Shown one piece after another: positions 34,608-43,891 of a stretch of 64,000 bases of DNA; position 1 is the first letter of the stretch; each line of letters starts with the position of its first letter. A program made the translations under genes and the position numbers. The stretch covers positions 17,896 to 81,895 of the IMG/VR virus record IMGVR_UViG_3300042484_000833, one strand, 5' to 3'. The notes under the pieces were generated by a model that saw only the letters and a program-made list of their open reading frames with translations, searched no databases and was not told the DNA's origin. Source of the stretch: a virus.

Positions 34608-35615
34608 ATGGCAGATTTTGGATCAATATTGAATACAGCAGCCAGTACTGTTGGCGGCGCATTGTCGACTGCAGGTAGATTAGCCGGTGCGCTTAATAAT
34701 TTATCTAACCCAGCTGCCTTGATCTCGTCATTACGGAGCATCAACCTACCGAAAGGTGGCGAATCAGGATCATCCAGCGCAGCCGGTGTTTCGTTTGGCG
34801 GAGCCGATGCCAGCAGCGATTGGCGTGTACGTTTGGCAATTCCGCCTGCATTTTCCAGTAGTCCAATGTTAAGCCCGTTAGTACAAGCAGGTGGACTAGT
34901 TTTTCCTTATACGCCCAGCATTGCCATTTCAAGTACTGCCAGTTACGGCGAAGAAAATTTTACGCATAGCAATTACGGATTTGTCTATTATCAAAACAGT
35001 AGAGCAAACACAATTTCAATAAATGGTGCGTTCAACGTTGAAGATGGAGAGCAGGCAATGTATTGGCTTGCCGCTGTACACTGTCTAAGAAGTGCCACAA
35101 AGATGTTTACCGGCGAAGGTGACCTTCAAGGCAATCCTCCTCCTATTTTTAAATTAAACGGCTACGGTGATTATGTTTTTAAAAACATTCCGGTAGTGAT
35201 TGAAAGTTTTTCTATCAATTTGCCTGCTGACACAAACTATATTAATACAAGTACAGCATTCGCAGGTAGTGAGGTAACTGGCGGCCTCGGTGGCGCACTT
35301 AGTTCTGTAGCTGGCATAGCAGGCGTATCAGCTGGTCTAGCAGGACTAGCAGGCGCTTTGGGAGCAAATAAAATAGCCAATGCTCTAGGAACAATTGGTG
35401 CAATAGGTGGAGCCGTAGCAGGCGTTGGCAAATTAATTTCAGGTGTAACTGCTCTTGCAGGTGGTGGCAGTTTTGCCACATCTGGTAACAGTTGGGTGCC
35501 AGTCAAAAGTGAATTACAAATAACAGTGCGTCCTATCTATAGTAGAGAAGCTGTTCGTAGATTTAGTTTACAGAAATTTGTTAAAGGTGATTATGTTAAC
35601 GGAGGTTATGTATAA
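34608..35615 (+). CDS. Baseplate / tail-tube junction protein, gp48/gp54-like
   Basis: The N-terminal 60 residues are Ala/Ser/Gly-rich. The core has DWRVRLAIPPAF, then GLVFPYTPSIAISSTASYGE, then NVEDGEQAMYWLAAVHCLRS, then ATKMFTGEGDLQGNPPPIFK, LNGYGDYVFKNIPVVIESFS and INLPADTNYI. This pattern recurs in myovirus tail-tube/baseplate junction proteins; length (335 aa) and position next to gp53 fit T4 gp48 (364 aa) or gp54 (320 aa), but I cannot choose between them. A Gly/Ala-rich hydrophobic insert (about residues 222-290) splits the conserved region. The final QITVRPIYSREAVRRFSLQK is a typical end. It heads the rightward baseplate operon, with an AAAGGAG ribosome site. Confidence 0.75.
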   Translation: MADFGSILNTAASTVGGALSTAGRLAGALNNLSNPAALISSLRSINLPKGGESGSSSAAGVSFGGADASSDWRVRLAIPPAFSSSPMLSPLVQAGGLVFPYTPSIAISSTASYGEENFTHSNYGFVYYQNSRANTISINGAFNVEDGEQAMYWLAAVHCLRSATKMFTGEGDLQGNPPPIFKLNGYGDYVFKNIPVVIESFSINLPADTNYINTSTAFAGSEVTGGLGGALSSVAGIAGVSAGLAGLAGALGANKIANALGTIGAIGGAVAGVGKLISGVTALAGGGSFATSGNSWVPVKSELQITVRPIYSREAVRRFSLQKFVKGDYVNGGYV

Positions 35616-35917
35616 TGGCCGCTACTTACACAAGTTCGAGTCCTTGGTTTAATACTTCGGTGATTCAAAATTATCTTGGAATCTTGTCTATTAGACCAGT
35701 TAGCTCGGAGCCAGATGATTTTCTTTATACTATCGAACCTCAGTATTCTCACAGGCCTGATCTATTGGCCTATGACCTATATGGCACATCTAAACTGTGG
35801 TGGGTATTCATACAACGTAATCTTGACGTACTTCAAGATCCAATATATGATTTTATTCCAGGAGTAGAAATCTATATTCCTAAACGCTCAGGACTTTCGA
35901 AAGTGTTAGGAGTCTAA
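35615..35917 (+). CDS. 53: Baseplate wedge subunit gp53-like
   Basis: The segment YDLYGTSKLWWVFIQRNLDV followed by DPIYDFIPGVEIYIPKRSGL matches the gp53 / LysM-like baseplate domain found in wedge proteins. At 100 aa it is half the length of T4 gp53 (196 aa) and consists of little more than this domain. The ATG overlaps the preceding stop by one base (TAATG), with GGAGG 9 nt upstream, so translation is coupled. It is the first wedge component in the rightward operon. Confidence 0.88.
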   Translation: MAATYTSSSPWFNTSVIQNYLGILSIRPVSSEPDDFLYTIEPQYSHRPDLLAYDLYGTSKLWWVFIQRNLDVLQDPIYDFIPGVEIYIPKRSGLSKVLGV

Positions 35918-35918
35918 T

Positions 35919-38375
35919 ATGCCATCTTTTGATCTTGCCAGTGCTGCCACCACTGCTTCTAACACAGTTAATAAAGTTTTATCGGATACAGGTGTTGCTA
36001 AAGGTCTTTCAGCTGCCAGTAATAGTATCACCAGTGCTGCAAATGCTATTAAATCAGGATTAAGCGTCAACATAAGTAACATCACTTCTAGTTTGCCAGG
36101 GGTTGCCGAATTAGAAAACGCCATACAACAAGCTAAAAGTAACATAAACAAGTTAGGTAATCTTACTGAAAACGCTACCAAGGCCCAGACGCAAGTGGCG
36201 TTAGAAGCTAAACCGCCGTTTCCTAACATACTTCATCAATATGCCAGTTACAATTATATTTTCACATTAAGTGTATTAGATGATGCCAGTTTAAATTTTC
36301 CAAATGAGACTTATCGTAAAGGTCTATTAGGCCCAATAATTTTAAAAAGCGGCAACGGCAACCCTTCAGACAGGGTACCTACCGCAAACAAAACAAAATC
36401 AAACCCTGACGGCAGTTTTGATTTTTATATTGAAGATGTACAGATCAATAGTTCCGTAGGTTTTGATCAAAGTACTGGTAATACCAATGCCACGGGCCTT
36501 AAATTTAAATTGATCGAACCTTACAGTATGGGAATGTTTTTTCAAACATTACAAGTTGCTGCAAAAAATGTGGGTCATGTGAATTATTTGGAAATGCCCC
36601 TGTTACTAAGTATGGAATTCAAAGGACATATTGATGCCGATTTACAAAACGTACAAATAGATAAAACAACAAAATATTTTCCTATTAAACTTTATAAATT
36701 TTCCATGAGAGCCACAGGCAAAGGTGCCGAGTATGACATTTCTGCATACCCAGTTAACGAAAAAGCCTATAGTAAAGTATATTCTGAATTAAAAACAGAT
36801 GTGTCGATAACAGGAAAAAATGTGGGAGAAATGTTACAAACTGGAGAGAAAAGTTTACAAGCAGTTTTGAATACACGTTTAAATGAAGCAGTCAAACGTA
36901 AAGATGTTGTTGTGGCTGATCAAATATTAATTAGTTTTCCTAAAGATTTAAAAACAGGTGATGCTAATCCTCCCAGTAATGATTCTACTTCTAGTGCTGG
37001 TGCAACCATAAACCCTAATAGTTCATCTGGTGGGGACATGAACTTGTTTAAAAAACTAGGAGTCACCACCAGCAGCATTAACAAAACACAAGTACAAGAT
37101 GAATCTGAAATGAATGATGTTGGTAAAAGTACAATGGGATTCAACTTGTATAATAAAGGTGCTACTCCGTTTGCTAAAGATAATCTTGCCTACGATGAAA
37201 AATCTGGAACTTACAAGCGTGGCGCTATTTCTATCAATCCTGAATCTAGTGAATTTAAATTTACCCAAGGCAGCGATGTTGTTAACGCTATCAATCAAGT
37301 GATCTTGATGAGCGAATACGGAAGAACCGCTCTAAGTCAAATAACTCCTGAAGGTACAGTACAGTGGTGGAGAGTTGAAACACACTTGTACTATATTCCT
37401 TCAGATGAAAATATTAAAAAAACAGGGGTTAAGCCTAAATTAATTGTTTATAGAATTGTTCCTTACGATGCTTCTGCCAGCGCATTTTTACCTCCGAACA
37501 CTCCAAACCCTGGAACAGAAAAAGCCAAAGAACAAGTTATTAAAGAATACAATTATATCTATACAGGCAAAAATTTAGATGTAATGGATTTTGATATAGA
37601 ATTTAATGCCAGCTTTTTTACACAGATGAGCGCCGACGCCGGCAAGAATAGCGGAGATAAAGAGCAAAAAGCAAATGCTGGCTCTGGAGTAGAAGGCGAT
37701 CCAGATAATAAAACACCAGACGGTGAAAAACCTAAAGAAGGACAAATTCCCACTACTGTATTAAAAGACGGAATTATGACCATGACTGGCGGCAAAGGAG
37801 GTGGCGGCCTTGACGATAATGCCAGTATTGCCGCTAGACAATTCCACGACAGCATTACTAGCAATACTAGCATGATCAATTTGAATTTAACAATTCTAGG
37901 AGATCCTTATTTCCTAGGAGACAGTGGTATGGGCAACTATAGCGCAGTGGCTACAGATAATAAATTTATCAATGCTGACGGAGCAATGAATTATCAAAGC
38001 GGCAGAGTATTAATTACTGTTAATTTTAGAACTCCAATTGATATTAACCTAGAAGATGGTGTGTATGATTTTAGTACAACCGCTGGAGTTCCACAGTTTA
38101 GTGGACTTTATCTTGTCACGCTTGTTACGTCTAATTTTAGGAGAGGTAAATTTACACAAACTTTAAAATTAAGTAGATTACCAGGTCAAGAAGTTAAGAG
38201 CACTAAGCCTCCACAGACAGCTTCAGCGCCTACAGAAAATGAATATGCTGCAGAAGACGATGAAGCTACTCAGGCAAGAATAACAGAGTGGGCTGCAGAA
38301 GGACCACAAACAGCTCCACTGACAGATGATCAAATATCAGCTAACAACGCAGCCCTAGGCGATTTCGCAGGATAA
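35919..38375 (+). CDS. Baseplate hub-like structural protein (818 aa)
   Basis: There is an N-terminal helical Ala/Ser/Asn-rich region (1-100), then a beta-rich core: ASYNYIFTLSVLDDASLNFP, then DFYIEDVQINSSVGFDQSTG, then KFKLIEPYSMGMFFQTLQVA, then YLEMPLLLSMEFKGHI. A second core near 440-560 has GTVQWWRVETHLYYIPSD and KNLDVMDFDIEFNASFFTQM. The last 120 residues include VLITVNFRTPIDIN and LYLVTLVTSNFRRGKFTQTL, a typical hub/tube-like beta segment. I do not recall a firm homologue. It lies directly before the gp5-like spike, where contractile tails usually encode the hub (gp27 / gpD type), so hub is the best inference. Confidence 0.7.
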   Translation: MPSFDLASAATTASNTVNKVLSDTGVAKGLSAASNSITSAANAIKSGLSVNISNITSSLPGVAELENAIQQAKSNINKLGNLTENATKAQTQVALEAKPPFPNILHQYASYNYIFTLSVLDDASLNFPNETYRKGLLGPIILKSGNGNPSDRVPTANKTKSNPDGSFDFYIEDVQINSSVGFDQSTGNTNATGLKFKLIEPYSMGMFFQTLQVAAKNVGHVNYLEMPLLLSMEFKGHIDADLQNVQIDKTTKYFPIKLYKFSMRATGKGAEYDISAYPVNEKAYSKVYSELKTDVSITGKNVGEMLQTGEKSLQAVLNTRLNEAVKRKDVVVADQILISFPKDLKTGDANPPSNDSTSSAGATINPNSSSGGDMNLFKKLGVTTSSINKTQVQDESEMNDVGKSTMGFNLYNKGATPFAKDNLAYDEKSGTYKRGAISINPESSEFKFTQGSDVVNAINQVILMSEYGRTALSQITPEGTVQWWRVETHLYYIPSDENIKKTGVKPKLIVYRIVPYDASASAFLPPNTPNPGTEKAKEQVIKEYNYIYTGKNLDVMDFDIEFNASFFTQMSADAGKNSGDKEQKANAGSGVEGDPDNKTPDGEKPKEGQIPTTVLKDGIMTMTGGKGGGGLDDNASIAARQFHDSITSNTSMINLNLTILGDPYFLGDSGMGNYSAVATDNKFINADGAMNYQSGRVLITVNFRTPIDINLEDGVYDFSTTAGVPQFSGLYLVTLVTSNFRRGKFTQTLKLSRLPGQEVKSTKPPQTASAPTENEYAAEDDEATQARITEWAAEGPQTAPLTDDQISANNAALGDFAG

Positions 38376-38378
38376 CAA

Positions 38379-39947
38379 ATGGCAGAAGATACACGACAAC
38401 CCACAGGCAGTGCTGAACAAAAGCCGGGCCCATTCTTAGCAAAAGTTATCAGTCACTTGGATCCTACCTACATGGGTACGCTACAGGTACAGCTATTAAG
38501 AGAAGTAGGTAATGACGAAGCTAAAGAAGGCCAGCTACACCAAGTAAAATATCTAACACCGTTTGGCGGACAAACTAATGTAGAGTTTATCACGGAAGAA
38601 GATGACTATAATGCCACGCAAAAAAGTTACGGCATGTGGTTCATTCCTCCTGATGTTGGTACTATTGTCATGGTTATCTTTATTGATGGTGATCCACGTA
38701 AAGGTTATTGGATAGGATGTGTACCTGATGAAAATATGAATTTTCAAGTTCCTGGACATGCTGCCACAAAATATAATATAGACGGTACATATGAACGTGT
38801 GCCCGTTGCTGAATATAATAAAAAAGCAAGAGAAGCAGCCACAGATCCTACTAAAATTCTTAAACCTGCCAGCCCACTGCAGGATATCTTAGACGAACAA
38901 GGCCTGATAGAAGACGATATTAGGGGTATCACAACCAGCAGTGCCAGGAGAGAGATACCCAGTATGGTATTTGGCATCAGCACTCCTGGCCCAATTGATA
39001 AACGAAGCGGCGCTCCTAAAGGCAAGTTTGGTAAAGACGAGCACAAGATTGCCGCCGGATTTATCAGCAGACTGGGCGGCAGCAGTGTGGTTATGGATGA
39101 TGGAGATGATAAATTCCTTCGTCGTACTACTGCTAGTGACGGTCCTCCTGACTATGCCGCCGTTGAACAAGACGAAGATGATGGGCTTCCAGAAATTCCA
39201 CACAATGAATTAATACGATTTAGAACTAGAACTGGCCATCAAATTTTGATGCACAACAGCGAAGACTTAATTTACATAGGTAACGCCCGCGGCACAACCT
39301 GGATAGAAATGTCTAGCGATGGTAAAATTGATATTTTTGCCGAAGACAGTATAAGCATACGTACTAAACAAGATTTTAATTTTTACGCTGATAGAGATTT
39401 TAACATAGAAGTTGGTAGAAATTTTAATTTAAAAGTAGGCGCCCGCCATCAAACAGAAATTGGCACAGACAAAATTCTAATTGTTGATTCTAACAATTTT
39501 ATACAAGTTGGCGGCACACACGATGAAACCGTTGCGGATCAAACCAATATCACAGTTGGTGGCGGATTTGACCTTAACACCAGCGGCGCAAACAAATTAA
39601 CATCTGGCGGAAATATGGAAATTGCCGCTGCCAACACTACAATTTCCGGTGGCAATATTAATCTAAACGGCCCAGCTGCAGCTAGTGCAGTCGCTGCTAC
39701 AGCCCCTGAACCATTGACTACTTTTGCTAATCCAGACGAAACTGAAAGTACAACAGACAGTATTATGTTACGTATTCCAAGCCACGAACCTTGGCCACAT
39801 CACGAAAATTTAGATCCTGCTAGTTTTAAACCTGACTTGACTGATAGGGAAGCAGGCAGTGATATTCCTGTACCGGAGTATTGGAAAAAATATTCTACAA
39901 TAACCGACACATTCTCCAAGGAAATGCCACCCGAGAACGAGGAGTAA
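38379..39947 (+). CDS. 5: Baseplate central spike, gp5/VgrG-like, without lysozyme domain
   Basis: Residues about 15-125 look like the OB-fold of gp5/VgrG spikes: FLAKVISHLDPTYMGTLQVQ, then WFIPPDVGTIVMVIFIDGD, then RKGYWIGCVPDENMN. A central linker follows (130-290), then LIRFRTRTGHQILMHNSEDL and a beta-helix of the spike type with short NFNLKVGARHQTEIG-like strands (about 290-450). No segment resembles the T4 gp5 lysozyme domain (Glu-Asp-Thr triad), so this spike probably punctures without hydrolysing peptidoglycan, or the enzyme is elsewhere. The C-terminal tail (DREAGSDIPVPEYWKKYST) is polar. It lies between the hub-like gene and gp25, as in many contractile tails. Confidence 0.85.
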   Translation: MAEDTRQPTGSAEQKPGPFLAKVISHLDPTYMGTLQVQLLREVGNDEAKEGQLHQVKYLTPFGGQTNVEFITEEDDYNATQKSYGMWFIPPDVGTIVMVIFIDGDPRKGYWIGCVPDENMNFQVPGHAATKYNIDGTYERVPVAEYNKKAREAATDPTKILKPASPLQDILDEQGLIEDDIRGITTSSARREIPSMVFGISTPGPIDKRSGAPKGKFGKDEHKIAAGFISRLGGSSVVMDDGDDKFLRRTTASDGPPDYAAVEQDEDDGLPEIPHNELIRFRTRTGHQILMHNSEDLIYIGNARGTTWIEMSSDGKIDIFAEDSISIRTKQDFNFYADRDFNIEVGRNFNLKVGARHQTEIGTDKILIVDSNNFIQVGGTHDETVADQTNITVGGGFDLNTSGANKLTSGGNMEIAAANTTISGGNINLNGPAAASAVAATAPEPLTTFANPDETESTTDSIMLRIPSHEPWPHHENLDPASFKPDLTDREAGSDIPVPEYWKKYSTITDTFSKEMPPENEE

Positions 39948-39955
39948 ATACTACT

Positions 39956-40399
39956 ATGACAGCCAATCAGAAATTATTTAACAAGGTAGTACTAAAAGGC
40001 CCTGCCGGCAGAGCAACTGTGCCTGGATCTAAAACCTACAAAGGTTTTAGCAGTGTCAGCGGCGACAGCAAGAGCTATAGCCTGTATGATCTAGCCTTAA
40101 TTAAACAAGATATTATCAATCACTTTCATATTCGTCAAGGCGAACGGTTAGAAAATCCTACGTTCGGCACTATCATATGGGATGTATTATTTGAACCGTT
40201 GACGGAAGATCTAAAACAACTTATTGTAAAAAACGTTGAACAGATTATCAATTACGATCCTCGGGTCAATGCCAACAATGTAATTGTTACAACCTACGAA
40301 AGCGGCCTACAAATAGAATGTACGCTGACTTATCTTCCTTATAACATACAAGAATCTCTCCAATTTAAATTTGACCAAGCAAATGGTCTAATCGGCTAA
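39956..40399 (+). CDS. 25: Baseplate wedge subunit gp25-like
   Basis: I take the start at ATG 39956 (MTANQKLFNKVVLKG), with GAGGAG 11 nt upstream overlapping the spike stop. An upstream in-frame ATG at 39881 lies inside the spike gene and lacks a ribosome site. The family segment is YSLYDLALIKQDIINHFHIR, then QGERLENPTFGTIIWDVLFE and DPRVNANNVIVTTYESGL, the gp25 / GpW lysozyme-like wedge fold shared with type VI TssE. Length 147 aa, versus 132 in T4. It lies between spike and gp6, the usual order of wedge genes. Confidence 0.93.
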   Translation: MTANQKLFNKVVLKGPAGRATVPGSKTYKGFSSVSGDSKSYSLYDLALIKQDIINHFHIRQGERLENPTFGTIIWDVLFEPLTEDLKQLIVKNVEQIINYDPRVNANNVIVTTYESGLQIECTLTYLPYNIQESLQFKFDQANGLIG

Positions 40400-40422
40400 T
40401 TAAAATAGCATATAATAAAACC

Positions 40423-40430
40423 GATAAATA
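40423..40430 (+). promoter_or_regulatory. Putative late promoter (GATAAATA) for gp6 and giant wedge gene
   Basis: The plus strand reads GATAAATA 20 nt before the ATG at 40451, with predicted start near 40436. An overlapping TATAAT-like element at 40410-40415 has no convincing -35 partner. Confidence 0.55.
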
Positions 40431-40450
40431 TCTGTATATGGGAAGCAGAT

Positions 40451-43400
40451 ATGTCAGCAACAGATAGACAAAATAGATTACTAGTAGCAGAAGACTGGAA
40501 ACGTATATACCAGAGCTTCCGTAATGCCGATTTCCAAAGCTACGACTTTGAAAATCTACGCCGCGTGATGATTAGTTATATCCGCGAGAATTATCCAGAA
40601 GATTTCAACGACTATATTGAATCAAGCGAATACCTTGCCCTAATCGACATGATTGCGTTCTTGGGCCAAAGCATAGCTTTCCGTGTTGATTTAAATGCCC
40701 GTGAAAACTTCCTAGAGCTAGCAGAACGACGCGAAAGTGTGTTGCGTCTAGCACGTTTATTAAGTTATAAAACAAAACGTAATATTGCTGCATCGGGCTT
40801 GTTGAAATTTAATACTGTAAGTACTACTCAGTCAGTGTATGACAGCAACGGCAGAAATCTAGCCAATCAGGTTGTTGCGTGGAATGATCCAGCTAACACC
40901 AATTGGTACGACCAGTTTATTAAAGTTATCAATGCGGCCTTGCCGGCAACTAGACAGTATGGAAATCCAGACGCAAAACAAGAAATTTATGGTATTCCCA
41001 CTGAACAATATAGATTTCAAACAGTGAGCACTTCTATACCGGTATACTCTTTTAACAAACCAGTAGATGGCCGCAGTATGAATTTTGAAATTGTAAGTAC
41101 AACGTTTGCTGGTAAAACTGAAATATATGAAGAACCTCCTAGCATAGGAAACAGTTTGTCATTCTTGTACAGAGACAGCGGCCGCGGCAACGGCAGTAGC
41201 AATACAGGATTCTTTTTAAGATTTACTCAAGGTACATTGAATCAAGGCAGCTTTACACTGAGCCAGCCAGCCACAGACGAATCAGTTGACCTAGACGCAG
41301 TTAACATTAACAACAGTGATGTGTGGTTATATAGACTAGATAACAACGGAACGGAAAGTGAGTATTGGGCACAAGTCCCTAGTTTCGAAGGCAATAATGT
41401 TATCTATAATAGTCTTAACAAAAGCATCCGAAACATATATGGTGTAGTAACTAGAGCCAGTGACAGAGTTAGTTTAGTGTTCAGTGACGGTGTGTTTGGT
41501 AATTTACCACAAGGCACATTTAGAACATACTACAGAACCAGCAACGGACTAAACTATACTGTTAATCCTAAAGATATTAAGAATGTTAGCATAGATATTC
41601 CTTATATTAGTCAAGTTGGCCAAGTTGAAACATTGAGTGTGACATTAAGTTTACAATCAAGCGTGTCTAATAGTGGCCCAACCGAAACTAACGACAGTAT
41701 TAAGACTAATGCTCCTGCCACGTACTATACACAAAATAGAATGATTACAGGAGAAGATTACAATATTAGTCCTCTAAGTGTTAATCAGCAAGTTGTAAAA
41801 GTAAAAGCAGTTAACCGCAGTTCAAGCGGTATCAGTCGATATTTTGACCTAGTAGACCCAACAGGCAAGTACAGCAAAACTAACTTGTTTGCGGATGACG
41901 GTTTAATATATAAACAAGAATTCTCTGACAGTTTTAGATTTAAGTACGCCACTAGAACAGACATAGAGGCAATTCTTTATAATGAATTGTCAGACGTTTT
42001 AAAATCATCTAATCTTAAAAATTTTTACTACGATAATTTTGAAAAAATTCCTGTAAGTTTATTAGAAGTTAAATGGTACAATAGAACATTGGATGTTAAT
42101 CAGAGTACTGGCTACATTGAAGATACTGTATCGGGTACAAAGCAAAAAGTTTCTTCTTATACTGGTACCCTGTTACGATTTTTTACAGTGGGTGCCTTGA
42201 TAAAATTTACAGCGCCCGCCGGTTATTACTTTGATAAAACAAAAAACAATGAGTTGGTGCCTGGCTCTGCCACAGTATTGAATTCTGCTACATTCATTTG
42301 GACAAAAGCAGTATCAATAGCGGGAGATGGAACAGCCAATGGTACTGGACTGTTGTTTGATAAATCAGGACCTATTGTGTTAAATGATATAGTTCCAAAT
42401 ACTGCAGTATTATCTGAAATCATTCCTGCTTGGAGAACCAGCATAGAATCCAGTACTATAACTGCCATGGTAGATTTGGTGTTTGGAAATAAAAAATTCG
42501 GTCTTCGATATGATATTGAAACAAGATTATGGAAAATTATTACAGAGACAAATCTTAACACTAGCGAAGTCTTTAGCCTTGGTAGGCAAGGCGACGCCAC
42601 TAATTCTAAAACGGACAGTAGTTGGCTAGTGCTATTCACGACAGATACAGAATACTATACAGTGACTAGTAGATTAACACGTTACATATTTGAAAGTGCC
42701 CAACAGGTAAGATTCTTCTTTGATTCTAGCGATAAAATTTATGATACTCGTAATAATACTGTTGTTAAAGATGTAATCAAAGTTTTAAATATTAATACCA
42801 ACCCGTTGTCTCCAGGCGGCACAACTCCATTTACCTATGATAGAGATTGGGAAATTACTGAAGAGTTTCGAGGTCTAGATGGTTATGTTGATACTAAAAA
42901 AATTCAAGTCACATTCAATGACAGCGACGATGATGGCGTAGTTGATGATCCTACATTATTTGATCAATTAGTAATACCTAACACATATATTGTATTAGAA
43001 AAATATGTTGTAGCACAAGGTCAAGAAGATTATCGTTATATTTCTAATGATAGTGACATTGTTGTTGTTGTTAACACACAAAATGATATAGTAATTTCTC
43101 AATACCAAGATGGCCAATATTTTTATATTGTAGATATTGACACTGTTAAAATATATGATAAAATTGCTTCTAATTTTATTCCCACTCTTGACTATAAAGT
43201 GTTTGTGGGTAGAGACAAAATTAAATTTCAATATATACATAACGCTGATTACGAGTCACGAATTGATCCAGGATTAACTAATCTTATTGACGTATTTGTA
43301 CTAACCAAGCAATATGACATTGCTTATCGACAATGGTTGTCTGGCGCAGGAACTACTGAACCGTTACCTCCTAGCAGCGATTTCTTGTACAATTTATTAA

Positions 43401-43891
43401 GTCCTGAACTTAATAAAATTAAATCTATCAGCGATGAAATTGTATATCACCCTTCAAAGTACAAGGTTCTTTTTGGATCTAAAGCTACCACAGATTTACA
43501 GGCAACATTTAAAGTTGTAAAAAATTCTGAAATAGTAATCAGTGATAATGATATTAAAACTAGAGTGCTAGTGGCAATATTAGAATTCTTTGCTTTAGAA
43601 AATTGGGAATTTGGAGATAATTTCTATTTTAGTGAATTATCAACTTACGTCATGAATAAAGTGGCTCCTTATATTGTAAATTTTGTTATAGTGCCTAAAC
43701 AAAGTACTTTAAGTTTTGGCGGGTTGTACGAAATCCGTAGCGAAAAAGATCAAATTTTTATCAACGGCGCCGGCATAGATGACATAGAAATTATTTCTAC
43801 AATAACCGCAAGCAACATCAAGAGTGCCGTAATTCAAGCGAATCAAACAGCAGTGAGTCAGCAAACAATAACAAGTTTAGGGAGTAACTGA
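40451..43891 (+). CDS. 6: Baseplate wedge subunit gp6-like (1146 aa)
   Basis: Family features are clear in the first 150 residues: DWKRIYQSFRNADFQSYDFE, RRVMISYIRENYPEDFNDYI, then ESSEYLALIDMIAFLGQSIA, FRVDLNARENFLELAERRES and VLRLARLLSYKTKRN. SDGVFGNLPQGTFRTYYRTS and GEDYNISPLSVNQQVVKVKA follow, typical of gp6/gpJ-type wedge proteins. At 1146 aa it is much longer than T4 gp6 (660 aa); extra material lies after about residue 500 and looks beta-rich, suggesting added peripheral domains. gp6 dimers tie the wedges into the baseplate ring. It has a late box upstream and shares a TGATG stop/start junction with the giant gene. Confidence 0.93.
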   Translation: MSATDRQNRLLVAEDWKRIYQSFRNADFQSYDFENLRRVMISYIRENYPEDFNDYIESSEYLALIDMIAFLGQSIAFRVDLNARENFLELAERRESVLRLARLLSYKTKRNIAASGLLKFNTVSTTQSVYDSNGRNLANQVVAWNDPANTNWYDQFIKVINAALPATRQYGNPDAKQEIYGIPTEQYRFQTVSTSIPVYSFNKPVDGRSMNFEIVSTTFAGKTEIYEEPPSIGNSLSFLYRDSGRGNGSSNTGFFLRFTQGTLNQGSFTLSQPATDESVDLDAVNINNSDVWLYRLDNNGTESEYWAQVPSFEGNNVIYNSLNKSIRNIYGVVTRASDRVSLVFSDGVFGNLPQGTFRTYYRTSNGLNYTVNPKDIKNVSIDIPYISQVGQVETLSVTLSLQSSVSNSGPTETNDSIKTNAPATYYTQNRMITGEDYNISPLSVNQQVVKVKAVNRSSSGISRYFDLVDPTGKYSKTNLFADDGLIYKQEFSDSFRFKYATRTDIEAILYNELSDVLKSSNLKNFYYDNFEKIPVSLLEVKWYNRTLDVNQSTGYIEDTVSGTKQKVSSYTGTLLRFFTVGALIKFTAPAGYYFDKTKNNELVPGSATVLNSATFIWTKAVSIAGDGTANGTGLLFDKSGPIVLNDIVPNTAVLSEIIPAWRTSIESSTITAMVDLVFGNKKFGLRYDIETRLWKIITETNLNTSEVFSLGRQGDATNSKTDSSWLVLFTTDTEYYTVTSRLTRYIFESAQQVRFFFDSSDKIYDTRNNTVVKDVIKVLNINTNPLSPGGTTPFTYDRDWEITEEFRGLDGYVDTKKIQVTFNDSDDDGVVDDPTLFDQLVIPNTYIVLEKYVVAQGQEDYRYISNDSDIVVVVNTQNDIVISQYQDGQYFYIVDIDTVKIYDKIASNFIPTLDYKVFVGRDKIKFQYIHNADYESRIDPGLTNLIDVFVLTKQYDIAYRQWLSGAGTTEPLPPSSDFLYNLLSPELNKIKSISDEIVYHPSKYKVLFGSKATTDLQATFKVVKNSEIVISDNDIKTRVLVAILEFFALENWEFGDNFYFSELSTYVMNKVAPYIVNFVIVPKQSTLSFGGLYEIRSEKDQIFINGAGIDDIEIISTITASNIKSAVIQANQTAVSQQTITSLGSN

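Noticed and set aside
39881-39955. Upstream start for gp25 inside the spike gene
   Set aside because: The ATG at 39881 has no ribosome site and its 25 extra residues are unlike gp25; ATG 39956 follows GAGGAG.
40403-40418. Sigma70 promoter upstream of gp6 (TATAAT)
   Set aside because: No acceptable -35 hexamer at 16-18 bp; the neighbouring GATAAATA fits late expression of a baseplate gene better.
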